DNA of 64,000 nucleotides from Psychrobacillus psychrodurans (GTDB lineage Bacteria > Bacillota > Bacilli > Bacillales_A > Planococcaceae), in the NCBI GenBank assembly GCA_900114885.1, contig FOUN01000001.1:124001-188000 (forward strand), in the 5' to 3' direction. The position numbers and the translations under genes are program-made. A model generated the notes under the pieces. It had not been told where the DNA came from. It made no database searches and saw only the letters and a list, made by a program, of their open reading frames with translations. Shown here one piece after another: positions 43,848 through 53,061 of this stretch (its first letter is position 1; each line of letters opens with the position of its first letter).

Positions 43848-46800
43848 TTACTTAATCTTTTTAAACTTCCACTTCTTTGATTTTTGATCGTAGTATGCGA
43901 CTTCCTTTGTAACTTTTTTACCTTCTGTAGTGATGGTAAAGTAATCAGAAAATCCTTTTGTTATAGTTTTCCTATTGTTATCATAGAAAGCCATATCTTT
44001 TAGTTTTAAATTGTCTTTAATCTTGTGTTTGTTTTTTTCCTTTAATAATCCCGGTGGAATATGATAATCCAGATATAAGGTGAATTGTCCACTTACTGCA
44101 AGAACATCAAAGTTTTTAGCGGTTATTAAGAATGTCCCGTTGATAAGTTTGATAACCACATCTTTGTTTGCTGCATTAATCTTAGTAGTTGCAGCTTCTG
44201 TAAAACGAATATTCACTTCTCCCGCATTATGCATTACTGAACCATCCACAATAATTACCTTCTTAGAAGTGTCTACTTCATCTTCTGTAATAACGGCTTC
44301 GCCATCTTTAACAGACTGGACAGTTACACTAATAGATACAGAGTTACCGCCGTATGCTGCCTTGATAGTAGTTAACCCAGCGGCTTTGGCAGTTATAACC
44401 CCTTTGTCTACAGAAATAACTTTACTATTAAAGCCACTATAAGTAGCTTCGGAAGTAACATCCTTTGTTGTTGTAGTACCATCCTGTTTGGTAGTTGTTT
44501 CAATAAGTTTGATGTTGGACTGCTTACCTTTTTCTAACTCAATGGCTGTTTTGTTTGCGTCAAGAGTTTTAGTATCTGGTTCGTTCAAATCTAGTTGAAT
44601 AAGAATAGGATCATGGTCTGAAGCGCGACCGTGAATATCCATATAGTTAGCATTGATATGAATCATATCGACAGTTGTTTTATTGGCTAAATTATTTGTT
44701 ACTAAAATATGGTCAAGTACCTGGTTGTTCCCTTGGTAGTAATAAGAAAAACGCTCATCTGCCGGTACTTTTTCTACCATATTTGTTAAAATTCCACCTT
44801 TAAGTGCAGCAAGAGTCGGTGTGAATTCAAAATCATTCATATCTCCAGCAACGATTACATTTAAATCTGGATCCTTTTCTAAACCTTCCTGGATGAAGTT
44901 ATTAATCATCGTAGCTAGTTCAACTCTTTCTGCTTCTGACTCAAGGAATGGAGGTTGGTTTTTACCGAATAAAGGCTGATCCCCACCTTTAGAATTTAAA
45001 TGAGCACCGATTACGACTACTTTCTCTCCTTGGAACTCGAATTGTGCAGCTAATGGCTTACGTGTGTTCTTTTGGGGTAAGTCAAGAACTCTACCAGGGT
45101 TCAGGGTAAGATTACCAACTTTGTCCCAGGCAACTTTATCAGTTGAACTGCCTTTTGTTCCTTCTGTAAGTGTTACACGATCAGGGTTATAAAGGTAACC
45201 AACACGAATGTTTCCTCCTGGTTGTCCACCATCTTGATCATACTCGGGTGCAATATCAGTCCAAGCGTAAGTTGGTCCACCAGCAGCCTCAATTGCTGCG
45301 ATTAAACGTTCATAGCTTGCTGATGCATCTGTATTTCCAGAGGCAGTCGGTCCATCATTATCTTGTACTTCTACAAGAGTGATAATATCGGGAGATTTCA
45401 TATTTTCCACGAATGATTTTGCGATTTTCTCAACTTTTTCATCTGGCGTGTTATTTGTGTTTGTTGAGAAATTTTCAACATTATATGCTGCTACTGTTAA
45501 TTTATCTTTTGAAGGTTCGATATCGGTTACTACAGTTGGTTTTTCAATACGAGTGATTGGAGGAAGGTTATCCTCCTCTGTCCATAACTTGAAGTTACCA
45601 AAACCATATCCCATAACACCAACGATATCTCCTGTATAATAATCGCCAGATTTTGCATCATATGCTTCATTACCTGTTAATACTAATATTCTTTCAGGAT
45701 TATAGTCATTAGCAGAAATATTTACGCCTCCAAGTACATTGAACTGTGTATTCGTTGAATTCCCTGAAATTACAGGTATTTCACCATATTCTTGAGGTCC
45801 AATAACTTTTGCATTTGGTACAGCCAAACGCATTAATTCGATAGATTCCCAAAAATCTATTCCATCTTCTAATGGATTGAATGTTGTTAAATCATCATTA
45901 TCAATGATTTCCGTCGGTGGGAAAATATCTTCTCCAATCACTAAAGGTGCAGGTAATTCTGCTATTCCAGTTTTAGTAGCAGAAGTGGCACGTATTCTAG
46001 TAATGGGAAGATCATTTGCTTTCATATCTGAGTAGCCCTCGTAATACCATTCTTCCACGGTTCCAGCTACTGTAACTAAATCTCCAATTGCAAAACCATT
46101 GGAAGCCTTGTTGACTATGATTGCTTCTGATGTTGTGTTGTTATCATCAGCATTAATATCTTGAATTACAAAGTTTGCTGAATTATACAGATGAGTAACA
46201 ACGCCAGTAATATTTTGAACTGTTGTACCATCGTAGTCAGAGAAGTGACCTTGTCCTTGAATATCTCGTATAGTTAGATTGTTTGTTTTTAATATATTGT
46301 ACGTAAAAGTAAATACGTCCGAGGTAGTTTCACTTACAGCGATTGCTTTAATCGTTGTGTCAGCTAATAAGGTAATTGGTTCAGTATATAACGTGCTATC
46401 TGTAGTTGGGGTAGAGCCGTCTATTGTGTAATATATTGCTACACCTTCAATTGGTGACATTAATGAAATTTGTGTTCCCTCTGATACCGTACCAGGGAAA
46501 ATATCTGTGTATACAGCTGGTTTATTTACTAAATCAAAGCTCTCTAGACCAAGTGTTTTAACTTGGTAGGTCGTGTTGAAGATTGAAGAAATACCTGTAA
46601 CTTGAACTATGTCACCTTCTTTATAACGCTGCGTGAATGTATCATAATCTAGACCATTACGATTGTCATTTCGAATTATAACGGACTCTCCGTTTTCATG
46701 TGTTGCAGTAAATTCGAATGTTCCATAGTCATTTGTTTTAGTTAAATTAGTAATTTCAACATTTTTTAATAGAATTCTTTCACCCTGTGTTTCATCATTT

Positions 46801-47585
46801 ACTCCAGCTGGTGTAATGATTTGCTGGGCAGGTAGTTCATTGCCAGAGGAGATTTTTGTTATTTTGGTAGGTTGAATCTGTAATTCACCGCTATATGGAC
46901 TAACTTTACCTTCTAGTTCAACAACATCACCGGGATTAACATTAGCTGAAGAGGTAAACGCATAGATTCCAGCGGAAGTATCTTGAAGGTAAAAGGCTTT
47001 TCCACCCCAAAAGCCTGTCCCAGTTGTTACAGTTCCTGTAACTTTTATCAATTTGTTTGCATCCTCAACTGCTCGAGCAGCAGCAATGTTTTCCATGTTC
47101 TCTGCTTCAGGAGTTTCGGGAGGAGTTTCACCATCAGAAATTATAGTATATGCGGTCGGACTTTTTAGACCGGGAACAGAGAAGTATGCCTCAAGTGAGC
47201 CTGTCACCGTTATTTCTGCTTTAAAATTTTGTGGGTTATCCTTTAAGTTTAGTGTAGTTCGAATTGTACCAGATGGTAATTGTACCGGTAAAATATTGGA
47301 TGGATTTGTCTCATTTGGTGAATCTGCTAGTCCAATATTTGTAGCTACTGTAAAGGGGGCTTCTTGATCGTAGGAAGATCCCGAGTTAGCAGTTCCAACA
47401 ATGTAACCCTGTACGGTTGCTGTACCCGTGTTGTTTGTAATTGCTTCTGACACGCTAATTGGTTCAGCAGCCTGAACATTAGTTTCAATTATAAATGGGA
47501 CGAACATGGAAACTACTAATATGAAGGAAACAATAACCTTATTATAAGCATGGTTCCAAATACTCTCTTTTGACACTCTATCCAC
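43848..47585 (-). CDS. Secreted multidomain nuclease (YhcR-like)
   Basis: 1245 residues. Signal peptide (about 14-40, ending VQAAE); several OB-like nucleic-acid-binding domains (about 45-345 and 430-540, with an ITGVVTHLYNSANFVIQD-type phrase); a chitobiase-type domain (about 355-430, YYTIDGSTPTTDS). An endonuclease/exonuclease/phosphatase domain follows (about 690-995; AAYNVENF, LVEVQDNDG, VAGDMNDFE, SDHDPIL), then a BIG2 Ig-like domain (about 1002-1085). The layout matches B. subtilis YhcR, but there is no LPXTG anchor, so it is probably released or held through the C-terminus. Likely degrades extracellular DNA/RNA. Confidence 0.88.
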   Translation of the reverse strand: MDRVSKESIWNHAYNKVIVSFILVVSMFVPFIIETNVQAAEPISVSEAITNNTGTATVQGYIVGTANSGSSYDQEAPFTVATNIGLADSPNETNPSNILPVQLPSGTIRTTLNLKDNPQNFKAEITVTGSLEAYFSVPGLKSPTAYTIISDGETPPETPEAENMENIAAARAVEDANKLIKVTGTVTTGTGFWGGKAFYLQDTSAGIYAFTSSANVNPGDVVELEGKVSPYSGELQIQPTKITKISSGNELPAQQIITPAGVNDETQGERILLKNVEITNLTKTNDYGTFEFTATHENGESVIIRNDNRNGLDYDTFTQRYKEGDIVQVTGISSIFNTTYQVKTLGLESFDLVNKPAVYTDIFPGTVSEGTQISLMSPIEGVAIYYTIDGSTPTTDSTLYTEPITLLADTTIKAIAVSETTSDVFTFTYNILKTNNLTIRDIQGQGHFSDYDGTTVQNITGVVTHLYNSANFVIQDINADDNNTTSEAIIVNKASNGFAIGDLVTVAGTVEEWYYEGYSDMKANDLPITRIRATSATKTGIAELPAPLVIGEDIFPPTEIIDNDDLTTFNPLEDGIDFWESIELMRLAVPNAKVIGPQEYGEIPVISGNSTNTQFNVLGGVNISANDYNPERILVLTGNEAYDAKSGDYYTGDIVGVMGYGFGNFKLWTEEDNLPPITRIEKPTVVTDIEPSKDKLTVAAYNVENFSTNTNNTPDEKVEKIAKSFVENMKSPDIITLVEVQDNDGPTASGNTDASASYERLIAAIEAAGGPTYAWTDIAPEYDQDGGQPGGNIRVGYLYNPDRVTLTEGTKGSSTDKVAWDKVGNLTLNPGRVLDLPQKNTRKPLAAQFEFQGEKVVVIGAHLNSKGGDQPLFGKNQPPFLESEAERVELATMINNFIQEGLEKDPDLNVIVAGDMNDFEFTPTLAALKGGILTNMVEKVPADERFSYYYQGNNQVLDHILVTNNLANKTTVDMIHINANYMDIHGRASDHDPILIQLDLNEPDTKTLDANKTAIELEKGKQSNIKLIETTTKQDGTTTTKDVTSEATYSGFNSKVISVDKGVITAKAAGLTTIKAAYGGNSVSISVTVQSVKDGEAVITEDEVDTSKKVIIVDGSVMHNAGEVNIRFTEAATTKINAANKDVVIKLINGTFLITAKNFDVLAVSGQFTLYLDYHIPPGLLKEKNKHKIKDNLKLKDMAFYDNNRKTITKGFSDYFTITTEGKKVTKEVAYYDQKSKKWKFKKIK

Positions 47586-47839
47586 TCCTTATGAATTTTA
47601 TATTTCGAATAGATTATAGCAAAAGAAAATGACAGGATTGTGTAAATGTTGTAAAAGTTTAAATATTCCGATAAAAATAGGTGGGAAGTAAGTGGTGAAA
47701 ATTATTTGTTATGAAAATATATCTATTTTTAATTGAATCTAAAGATTCAGAAATAATATTTGTTTTATCCTACATTAGTAGTATGATAGATATATATACC
47801 GTATTTTTTAAGTAATCTTAAAATTTGGAGTGAAGCAAA

Positions 47840-48790
47840 ATGTTAACAGCATTTAAATCGAAAAAAGAAGATATTGAACAATTCAAACAAAAGATAGATG
47901 ATTTAAACACAAAGCTGGATAAAAAAGATAATGAGTTTCAAATTTTCTTGAATGATTTACATAAAGAATTAGTATCTACTATCGGTCAACATGACATTGT
48001 AAACAATCAACACGCTATTTTAGGGAAAATGGTTGGAGAAATCTTAAAAGAGTTTAAACGAGTTGAAGAAAGTACGATAAACTCAAATAAGATTTCAGAG
48101 GAAGCGCTGGTGAAAGGAGAGTCACTAATCGCTTCATCAGATGAGATGGTTACATTATCCGTAGATAGTAGGGAAGCTGTACACGCTGTAGAAAATCTTA
48201 TCGATACCTTGGGGGATCAATCTAGAAAAACATCTGCAAGTATGAATCAATTAAGTGAACGGTCAAAACAGATTGAAGAAATTGTAAAAGTGATTAGCGA
48301 TATTTCTAGTCAAACAAATTTACTTGCCTTAAATGCATCGATTGAAGCTGCGAGAGCGGGAGAGCATGGGAAAGGATTTTCGGTTGTTGCAGATGAAGTC
48401 CGGAAACTTGCTGAAAGCACGAAGGAGAGCACCGCAGACATTGCAGATCTAACTCAAAAAATTCAAGAACAAATTTCAAAAGCGTACGAAGACAATATAA
48501 ACAACATGAACTTAGTAAGTGAAGGCATAAAAACTAGTTCTCAAACATCCGAGCAAATAAACTCCTTATTGAACATTATTACAAATGTTCAAGGGGAGGT
48601 AAATGAACTATTAAATTTCATTAAGCATCAAAAAGTTTCGAATGAAGATGTTATACACAAATTCCAAAAGACAACTGCATTGTTCGATGAAACTAATGAT
48701 GTGCTGATGAATCATATCGATGAATCAGAAGTAGTTACTGAAAAGCTTTTAGAAGCTGTTGATAAAGTAAAAGGCTTTCAATCCAAATAA
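47840..48790 (+). CDS. Soluble methyl-accepting chemotaxis-like protein
   Basis: 316 residues with no membrane helix or known ligand domain: an N-terminal coiled coil (1-60) and the MCP signalling domain whose conserved tip [20 protein letters not shown] lies about 163-182. Would act in the cytoplasm through CheA/CheW or another kinase. GGAGTGAAG precedes ATG. Single gene; stimulus unknown. Confidence 0.9.
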   Translation: MLTAFKSKKEDIEQFKQKIDDLNTKLDKKDNEFQIFLNDLHKELVSTIGQHDIVNNQHAILGKMVGEILKEFKRVEESTINSNKISEEALVKGESLIASSDEMVTLSVDSREAVHAVENLIDTLGDQSRKTSASMNQLSERSKQIEEIVKVISDISSQTNLLALNASIEAARAGEHGKGFSVVADEVRKLAESTKESTADIADLTQKIQEQISKAYEDNINNMNLVSEGIKTSSQTSEQINSLLNIITNVQGEVNELLNFIKHQKVSNEDVIHKFQKTTALFDETNDVLMNHIDESEVVTEKLLEAVDKVKGFQSK

Positions 48791-48833
48791 AAATACCAAG
48801 TATCAGCCTGCTGATACTTGGTATTTTTATTTT
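48789..48833. terminator. Terminator between chemoreceptor and mvaB
   Basis: AAAATACCAAGTATCAG and CTGATACTTGGTATTTT, four-base loop, A/T on both sides: serves both convergent genes. Confidence 0.9.
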
Positions 48834-48853
48834 GTTAGTTGATTACTTAATAC

Positions 48854-49765
48854 CTAATGTTGAGATTCATAGTATTTTACGCTATAACTATCTAAAGGTT
48901 TTTGTAGTTTTTCTTGTATAAAAAGTGCTGCTCTATTGAGTTCGACGGGATTTATGTTTGTTACAATACCCATATTTGTAAGCATGTAATTTAAGTCATC
49001 CGTTGCCAAATTACCAGATGCTCCTGGAGCGTATGGACATCCACCCAACCCACCTAAAGAGCTATCAAATTTAGAAATACCCATTTCTAATGAAGCTAAT
49101 ACATTTGCTAAAGCAGTTCCACGGGTATTATGAAAATGCATAGCGATACTTTCGGGAGAATATCGTTTGAGAACTTTCTCTAATACTTTTTTTACTTGAG
49201 ATGGGTTAGCTATTCCAATGGTATCACCTAATGATAATTCATTTATGCCCATTTCAAACAACGAATCTGCTAATCGAATTACCTGATCAATTTCAATATG
49301 TCCTTCAAAAGGGCAACCAAAAACAGTTGAAATATACCCTCGAACTGTTTTTTTATTAGAGATACTTTCTTTAACGACCTCGGATAAAACAATTTCAGTT
49401 TCTGAAATTGTTTTATTAATATTATTCTTATTATGAGACTCACTCGCAGATATGAAAACAGCTACCTCATCAATACTACTCTCCAATGCTCGGGATAATC
49501 CTTTTATATTTGGAATAAGTGCGGCATAAGTAACATCGGGGTTTTTCTTTATATGTTTTGCTACATAATCTGCATCCGAAAGTGCGGGTATCCATGTAGG
49601 ATTTACAAAAGAAGTTACTTCTATATAGTTTAATCCTGTATTAGATAAGTGGTCTATCCATTGAATTTTATCGTCTGTTTGAATAAATTTAGACTCATTT
49701 TGTAATCCATCACGTGGGCCTACTTCTCTAATGTATACTTTTTCGGGAAAACTAGGTACGACCAT
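48854..49765 (-). CDS. mvaB: Hydroxymethylglutaryl-CoA lyase
   Basis: Cleaves HMG-CoA to acetyl-CoA and acetoacetate; 303 residues, TIM-barrel. N-terminal REVGPRDGLQNE and the catalytic-Cys signature GGLGGCPYAPGASGN (Cys about 240) identify it. ATG 49765 follows AAAGGAG by eight bases; nine upstream codons lack a site. Last gene of the four-gene operon with HMG-CoA reductase, small membrane protein and TctA permease. In this context it probably completes mevalonate breakdown rather than leucine breakdown. Confidence 0.95.
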   Translation of the reverse strand: MVVPSFPEKVYIREVGPRDGLQNESKFIQTDDKIQWIDHLSNTGLNYIEVTSFVNPTWIPALSDADYVAKHIKKNPDVTYAALIPNIKGLSRALESSIDEVAVFISASESHNKNNINKTISETEIVLSEVVKESISNKKTVRGYISTVFGCPFEGHIEIDQVIRLADSLFEMGINELSLGDTIGIANPSQVKKVLEKVLKRYSPESIAMHFHNTRGTALANVLASLEMGISKFDSSLGGLGGCPYAPGASGNLATDDLNYMLTNMGIVTNINPVELNRAALFIQEKLQKPLDSYSVKYYESQH

Positions 49766-49781
49766 ATTAAAAACTCCTTTC

Positions 49782-51137
49782 TTAAATTCCAAATAGGGTC
49801 ATCATAATCCAAGTTGAAGCGTAGAAAATCATAAATTGCACACCAGCCCCGATTCCAAGAATTCGATTTAAAAGACCACCAACTGCTGCTACTGTGAATG
49901 TAAGTACAACACCAACAAGTTGTGCTTCATGGTAAGCCAGTAGACAAGCAAGCCCGATGAACATTGCAACAATAGCTTCTTGACTTACAAGTTTCATTAC
50001 GAGAACAGAAGCTTTTCTTGCATAGTTCATAGAGAAAGGGTAAGCGATCAATGAAGCTACAATAAGACCTATTGCTCCGTAAAGGAAAAACTCCCATGAA
50101 GTTAAATAGGTATGCAGATTATTAATAGGATCTACGGTGAAAACAGGTGGTGCATTAAATAATGGCGAACCAGGACCTAGAGCGACAGGACTTAGTGGAA
50201 TTCCAAACGCTATTAATGGAATGATTACCTCTGCAATATATGTTGACTCTGTTACCCCGTTCATTACTGCTAAACTAGTTGTAGACTTCTTATAAGCACC
50301 TTTTGTACGGGAACCGACAATTTCACCCATAAGAGATGTCATACCTACAGGACTAAAAACAAAAGTAAGAGAAGATATAAACGTAGTAATAGAAGTGAAT
50401 ATTTGTTGTCGACCAGTTAAAATCTTCAAGGGATTCGGGAAGTATCCCTTCCATGATTTAGTTTCTGGTGCTAGATGATATTCTTTAGGCTTATCTCTTT
50501 CAATTGTCTTTTTAGCACTAGAGGAAGTGGCAAATAGAAGATCACAGAAAATCGGACCTATTGCAATTCCTAAGAAAAAACTGATTGATAAATGCTTATC
50601 TAATATACTAAAACTCATCAAATCTAAACTTTTAATAAAGAATGCAAATGGAATAATCATTAAAACACTCACCCATTTACCTTTAGAGAAAAAGGCGATT
50701 AAAATTGCAGCAAGTGTAAAAATTATTCCAGTTGATGACTTGAAAAAGTCAGCAAATTGTCCTAAAAATTGACCTAACAGAACAGCGGTTGGTAGGGCGA
50801 TAAATGCGCCAATAATCCCACCAGAAATCATCTTTCTCAGGGCAATATGAGGCATACCCATTCTTCTTAAAGTAGTTGCATGATCTATTAATGGAACAGC
50901 AGTAGTATCCCCGGGAATACCCATTAATGCAGTTGGAACTGCATGTGTAAGATGTTTTGCTAGAACAGCTGCCATGAAAAATGAAAATACAGCAGCAGGA
51001 GGAGCACCTAATAGAATTACTAACAAAGTAAGAGGGACCATAATTGCAGTCTCATCAGTACCAGATATTAATCCTATTAAAGAAAAGACAATAGCACCAA
51101 GTAATGCAAATAAAATAGCTGTGACTAGTAAACTCAT
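49782..51137 (-). CDS. TctA-family organic-acid permease
   Basis: Tripartite tricarboxylate transporter (TctA) large permease, 451 residues and about eleven to twelve helices, somewhat shorter than the usual 500. Signature GIPGDTTAVPLIDHATTLRRMG (about 74-95). Starts within the stop of the small upstream membrane gene (ATGA). No periplasmic-type binding protein (TctC) gene is nearby. The neighbouring enzymes make mevalonate a plausible substrate; this is inference. Confidence 0.85.
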   Translation of the reverse strand: MSLLVTAILFALLGAIVFSLIGLISGTDETAIMVPLTLLVILLGAPPAAVFSFFMAAVLAKHLTHAVPTALMGIPGDTTAVPLIDHATTLRRMGMPHIALRKMISGGIIGAFIALPTAVLLGQFLGQFADFFKSSTGIIFTLAAILIAFFSKGKWVSVLMIIPFAFFIKSLDLMSFSILDKHLSISFFLGIAIGPIFCDLLFATSSSAKKTIERDKPKEYHLAPETKSWKGYFPNPLKILTGRQQIFTSITTFISSLTFVFSPVGMTSLMGEIVGSRTKGAYKKSTTSLAVMNGVTESTYIAEVIIPLIAFGIPLSPVALGPGSPLFNAPPVFTVDPINNLHTYLTSWEFFLYGAIGLIVASLIAYPFSMNYARKASVLVMKLVSQEAIVAMFIGLACLLAYHEAQLVGVVLTFTVAAVGGLLNRILGIGAGVQFMIFYASTWIMMTLFGI

Positions 51138-51580
51138 TTCTTTTGCTCCTCTCCAAGTGCCCGAAAACTATTTAAAACTCCTAGTTCTTCCAGTTCTTTT
51201 TTAGTAATAGGGTCATTCTCGATTAGTTCTAATTCTTCTTGAGGATCCAGTTGTAAATCTTCGAAAACTTGTCTCATGCTTTCAGACGAGGTTTCCTCTT
51301 CAACTAATATTCTTTTTGGTTTAAATAGAATGGAACAAAGAACTAAAGAGATAACACTTCCTAAAATTCCGATTAACAATGAGTATGAAGCAACCATACT
51401 TTCACTTGCGATAGCAGGAAGCAACCAAAGACCAATATTATACCCTCCTAAACTAATTCCTACGCTTAATAAAACCGCTAGAAGCAATTGATTTGGTAGG
51501 ATGGTATCTCCAAGTATTTCTAAATACGTTTTTTTGTTCTCATTCAAACTAGTAGCTGATGATTTCTTGTTATTTACCAT
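51134..51580 (-). CDS. Two-helix membrane protein, probable small subunit of the TctA system
   Basis: 148 residues with two hydrophobic segments (about 33-55 and 65-87) and a long acidic cytoplasmic tail (LDPQEELELIENDPITKKELEELG). TctB subunits normally have four helices, so this is at best a shortened or unrelated functional replacement. ATG 51580 follows AGGTGA that lies in the last codons of mvaA; overlaps tctA by four bases. Position strongly suggests that it works with the permease. Confidence 0.78.
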   Translation of the reverse strand: MVNNKKSSATSLNENKKTYLEILGDTILPNQLLLAVLLSVGISLGGYNIGLWLLPAIASESMVASYSLLIGILGSVISLVLCSILFKPKRILVEEETSSESMRQVFEDLQLDPQEELELIENDPITKKELEELGVLNSFRALGEEQKK

Positions 51581-51581
51581 C

Positions 51582-52850
51582 CTATTCACCTCTTCGAATT
51601 GCTTTAGTTATTTCTAAGATACGGTCATACCTAAGGTCTTTCTCTTTGACTGCTTGTGCGACGATTCTATCTATATCTTCCTTTTTTGCTCCTGCCATTA
51701 CTGCTAAGTTTCTGGCATGTAATGACATGTGGCCTCTTTGGATACCTTCAGCTGATAAGGCCCTTAAGGCAGCCGCATTCTGCGCCAATCCTGCCGCTGC
51801 TATACAACCTGCAAGCTCCTCAGCAGAATTTACTCCCATAATTTTAAGAGCGCCTTGTGCAACAGGATGTGTTTTCGTGGCTCCACCAACAATTCCAACA
51901 GCCATCGGTAGCTCAATAGAACCTGATAAATTACCATCTGCATTTATTTCCCATTTTGTTAAAGACTTATATTGACCAGATATAGATGCATAGGCATGTG
52001 CTCCTGCCTCTACAGCACGAGTATCGTTCCCAGTTGCTAAAACTACAGCAGAAATTCCATTCATTATACCCTTGTTGTGGGTAGTAGCTCGATAAGGATC
52101 ATAATCGGCAAATTCGAAAGCGCTTACAATGTTATCGACAACCTCTTTGCCACCAAATGCATCTGTAGAAAAAGTAGCTCTTGCACGAACTAATCTACGG
52201 TCAGCTAAATTAGATATAATTTTTAATACAACTTTACCACCAGTAATTGTCTCGATAGTAGGGGAAACTGCTTCTGCCATCGTATTTACAGCATTTGCAC
52301 CCATTGCATCTTTTGTATCAACAATTAGATGAATAACTAACATTATTTGAGAGTTTGTTGGAATGATATGAACCTCTAAATCCTTAGCTCCTCCGCCTAA
52401 TGAAACTAATGTTGGATCTTTCTCATTACAATAAGCTAAAATTTCTTCTTTATGCTCAAAAATCTTAGCTTTTGCAGCATATGGATCTGCTACATTTAAA
52501 ACTTGAATTTGTCCACGCATGATGGTTCCGCTTATTGATGTGAAAAAACCACCGTGTTCATAGCTTGCTTTTGCTGCATTACTAGCGGCTGCTACAACAG
52601 AAGGTTCTTCTGTTGCCATAGGAATAAACATATCTTTTCCGTTAATTTTAAAATTGGTTGCAATCCCTAGTGGAATTCCAATCTGACCAATAACGTTTTC
52701 TATCATTGAATCTGCTAAATCCATCGAAAGTGGATACTCCCCAGATAAATACTTTAATTGATCATCTGTTAGGTTGCGTCCCTCTGTTACAATATCAAAT
52801 CTTTCTTTAGGTGATAAACGATAAAATCCTGGAACTCTTGTATTTGACAT
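51582..52850 (-). CDS. mvaA: Class II (degradative-type) HMG-CoA reductase
   Basis: 422 residues, cytoplasmic. Class II motifs: ENVIGQIGIPLGIA (51-64), catalytic Glu in MATEEPSVV (78-86), dinucleotide motif DAMGANAVN (181-189), Lys260 in HNKGIMNG, Asp276 in GNDTRAV, His in RGHMSLHARN (372-381). No N-terminal membrane region. In Pseudomonas mevalonii the enzyme runs mevalonate to HMG-CoA with NAD. Being in one operon with HMG-CoA lyase argues for catabolism. ATG 52850 follows AAGGGGTG, right after the palindrome. Confidence 0.95.
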   Translation of the reverse strand: MSNTRVPGFYRLSPKERFDIVTEGRNLTDDQLKYLSGEYPLSMDLADSMIENVIGQIGIPLGIATNFKINGKDMFIPMATEEPSVVAAASNAAKASYEHGGFFTSISGTIMRGQIQVLNVADPYAAKAKIFEHKEEILAYCNEKDPTLVSLGGGAKDLEVHIIPTNSQIMLVIHLIVDTKDAMGANAVNTMAEAVSPTIETITGGKVVLKIISNLADRRLVRARATFSTDAFGGKEVVDNIVSAFEFADYDPYRATTHNKGIMNGISAVVLATGNDTRAVEAGAHAYASISGQYKSLTKWEINADGNLSGSIELPMAVGIVGGATKTHPVAQGALKIMGVNSAEELAGCIAAAGLAQNAAALRALSAEGIQRGHMSLHARNLAVMAGAKKEDIDRIVAQAVKEKDLRYDRILEITKAIRRGE

Positions 52851-52865
52851 AATATACACCCCTTA

Positions 52866-52912
52866 TTTTTGTGTAATAGCATTCAACCTAGTTGAATGCT
52901 ATTACACAAAAA
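52866..52912. promoter_or_regulatory. 47-base perfect palindrome before mvaA
   Basis: Arms of 22 bases, beginning TTTTTGTGTAATAGC and ATTCAAC, perfectly complementary around a three-base centre CTA. It starts at the predicted -10 and ends at the mvaA ribosome site. T precedes and A follows the hairpin, the reverse of an intrinsic terminator, so an operator or a 5'-leader hairpin is more likely. Sits between the XRE-cupin gene and the operon it may control. Confidence 0.75.
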
Positions 52913-52937
52913 TACATTAATAATTATTACTTGTAAA
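52909..52937 (-). promoter_or_regulatory. Predicted promoter of the mvaA operon
   Basis: Minus strand: TTTACA (52937-52932), 17-base spacer, TATTTT (52914-52909). The start of transcription would fall within the left arm of the palindrome, so a protein bound there would block it. Confidence 0.45.
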
Positions 52938-53061
52938 TACCAAATTTAAAATCTATTCAGAAAATGAAATCTCTTTAAATATTAGCTTAATAATTATTAA
53001 TGAAGATTAGGAATGGCAGAGAAGGAGAAAAATACGGTTGGTTCCTTCGATATGATACGAA

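Noticed and set aside
43668-43880. 70-codon frame
   Set aside because: Covers the GC-rich repeat D and runs into the end of the convergent nuclease gene.
47770-47839. Sigma-D promoter for the soluble chemoreceptor
   Set aside because: Only a vague ACCGTATT was found, with no TAAA at the required distance.
48854-52850. Biosynthetic mevalonate pathway
   Set aside because: HMG-CoA synthase and the mevalonate kinases are absent here, and the reductase is paired with HMG-CoA lyase and a permease, which points to breakdown.
52866-52912. Intrinsic terminator of the XRE-cupin gene
   Set aside because: The T tract is before and the A tract after the hairpin on both strands' reading, so no U-run follows the stem.
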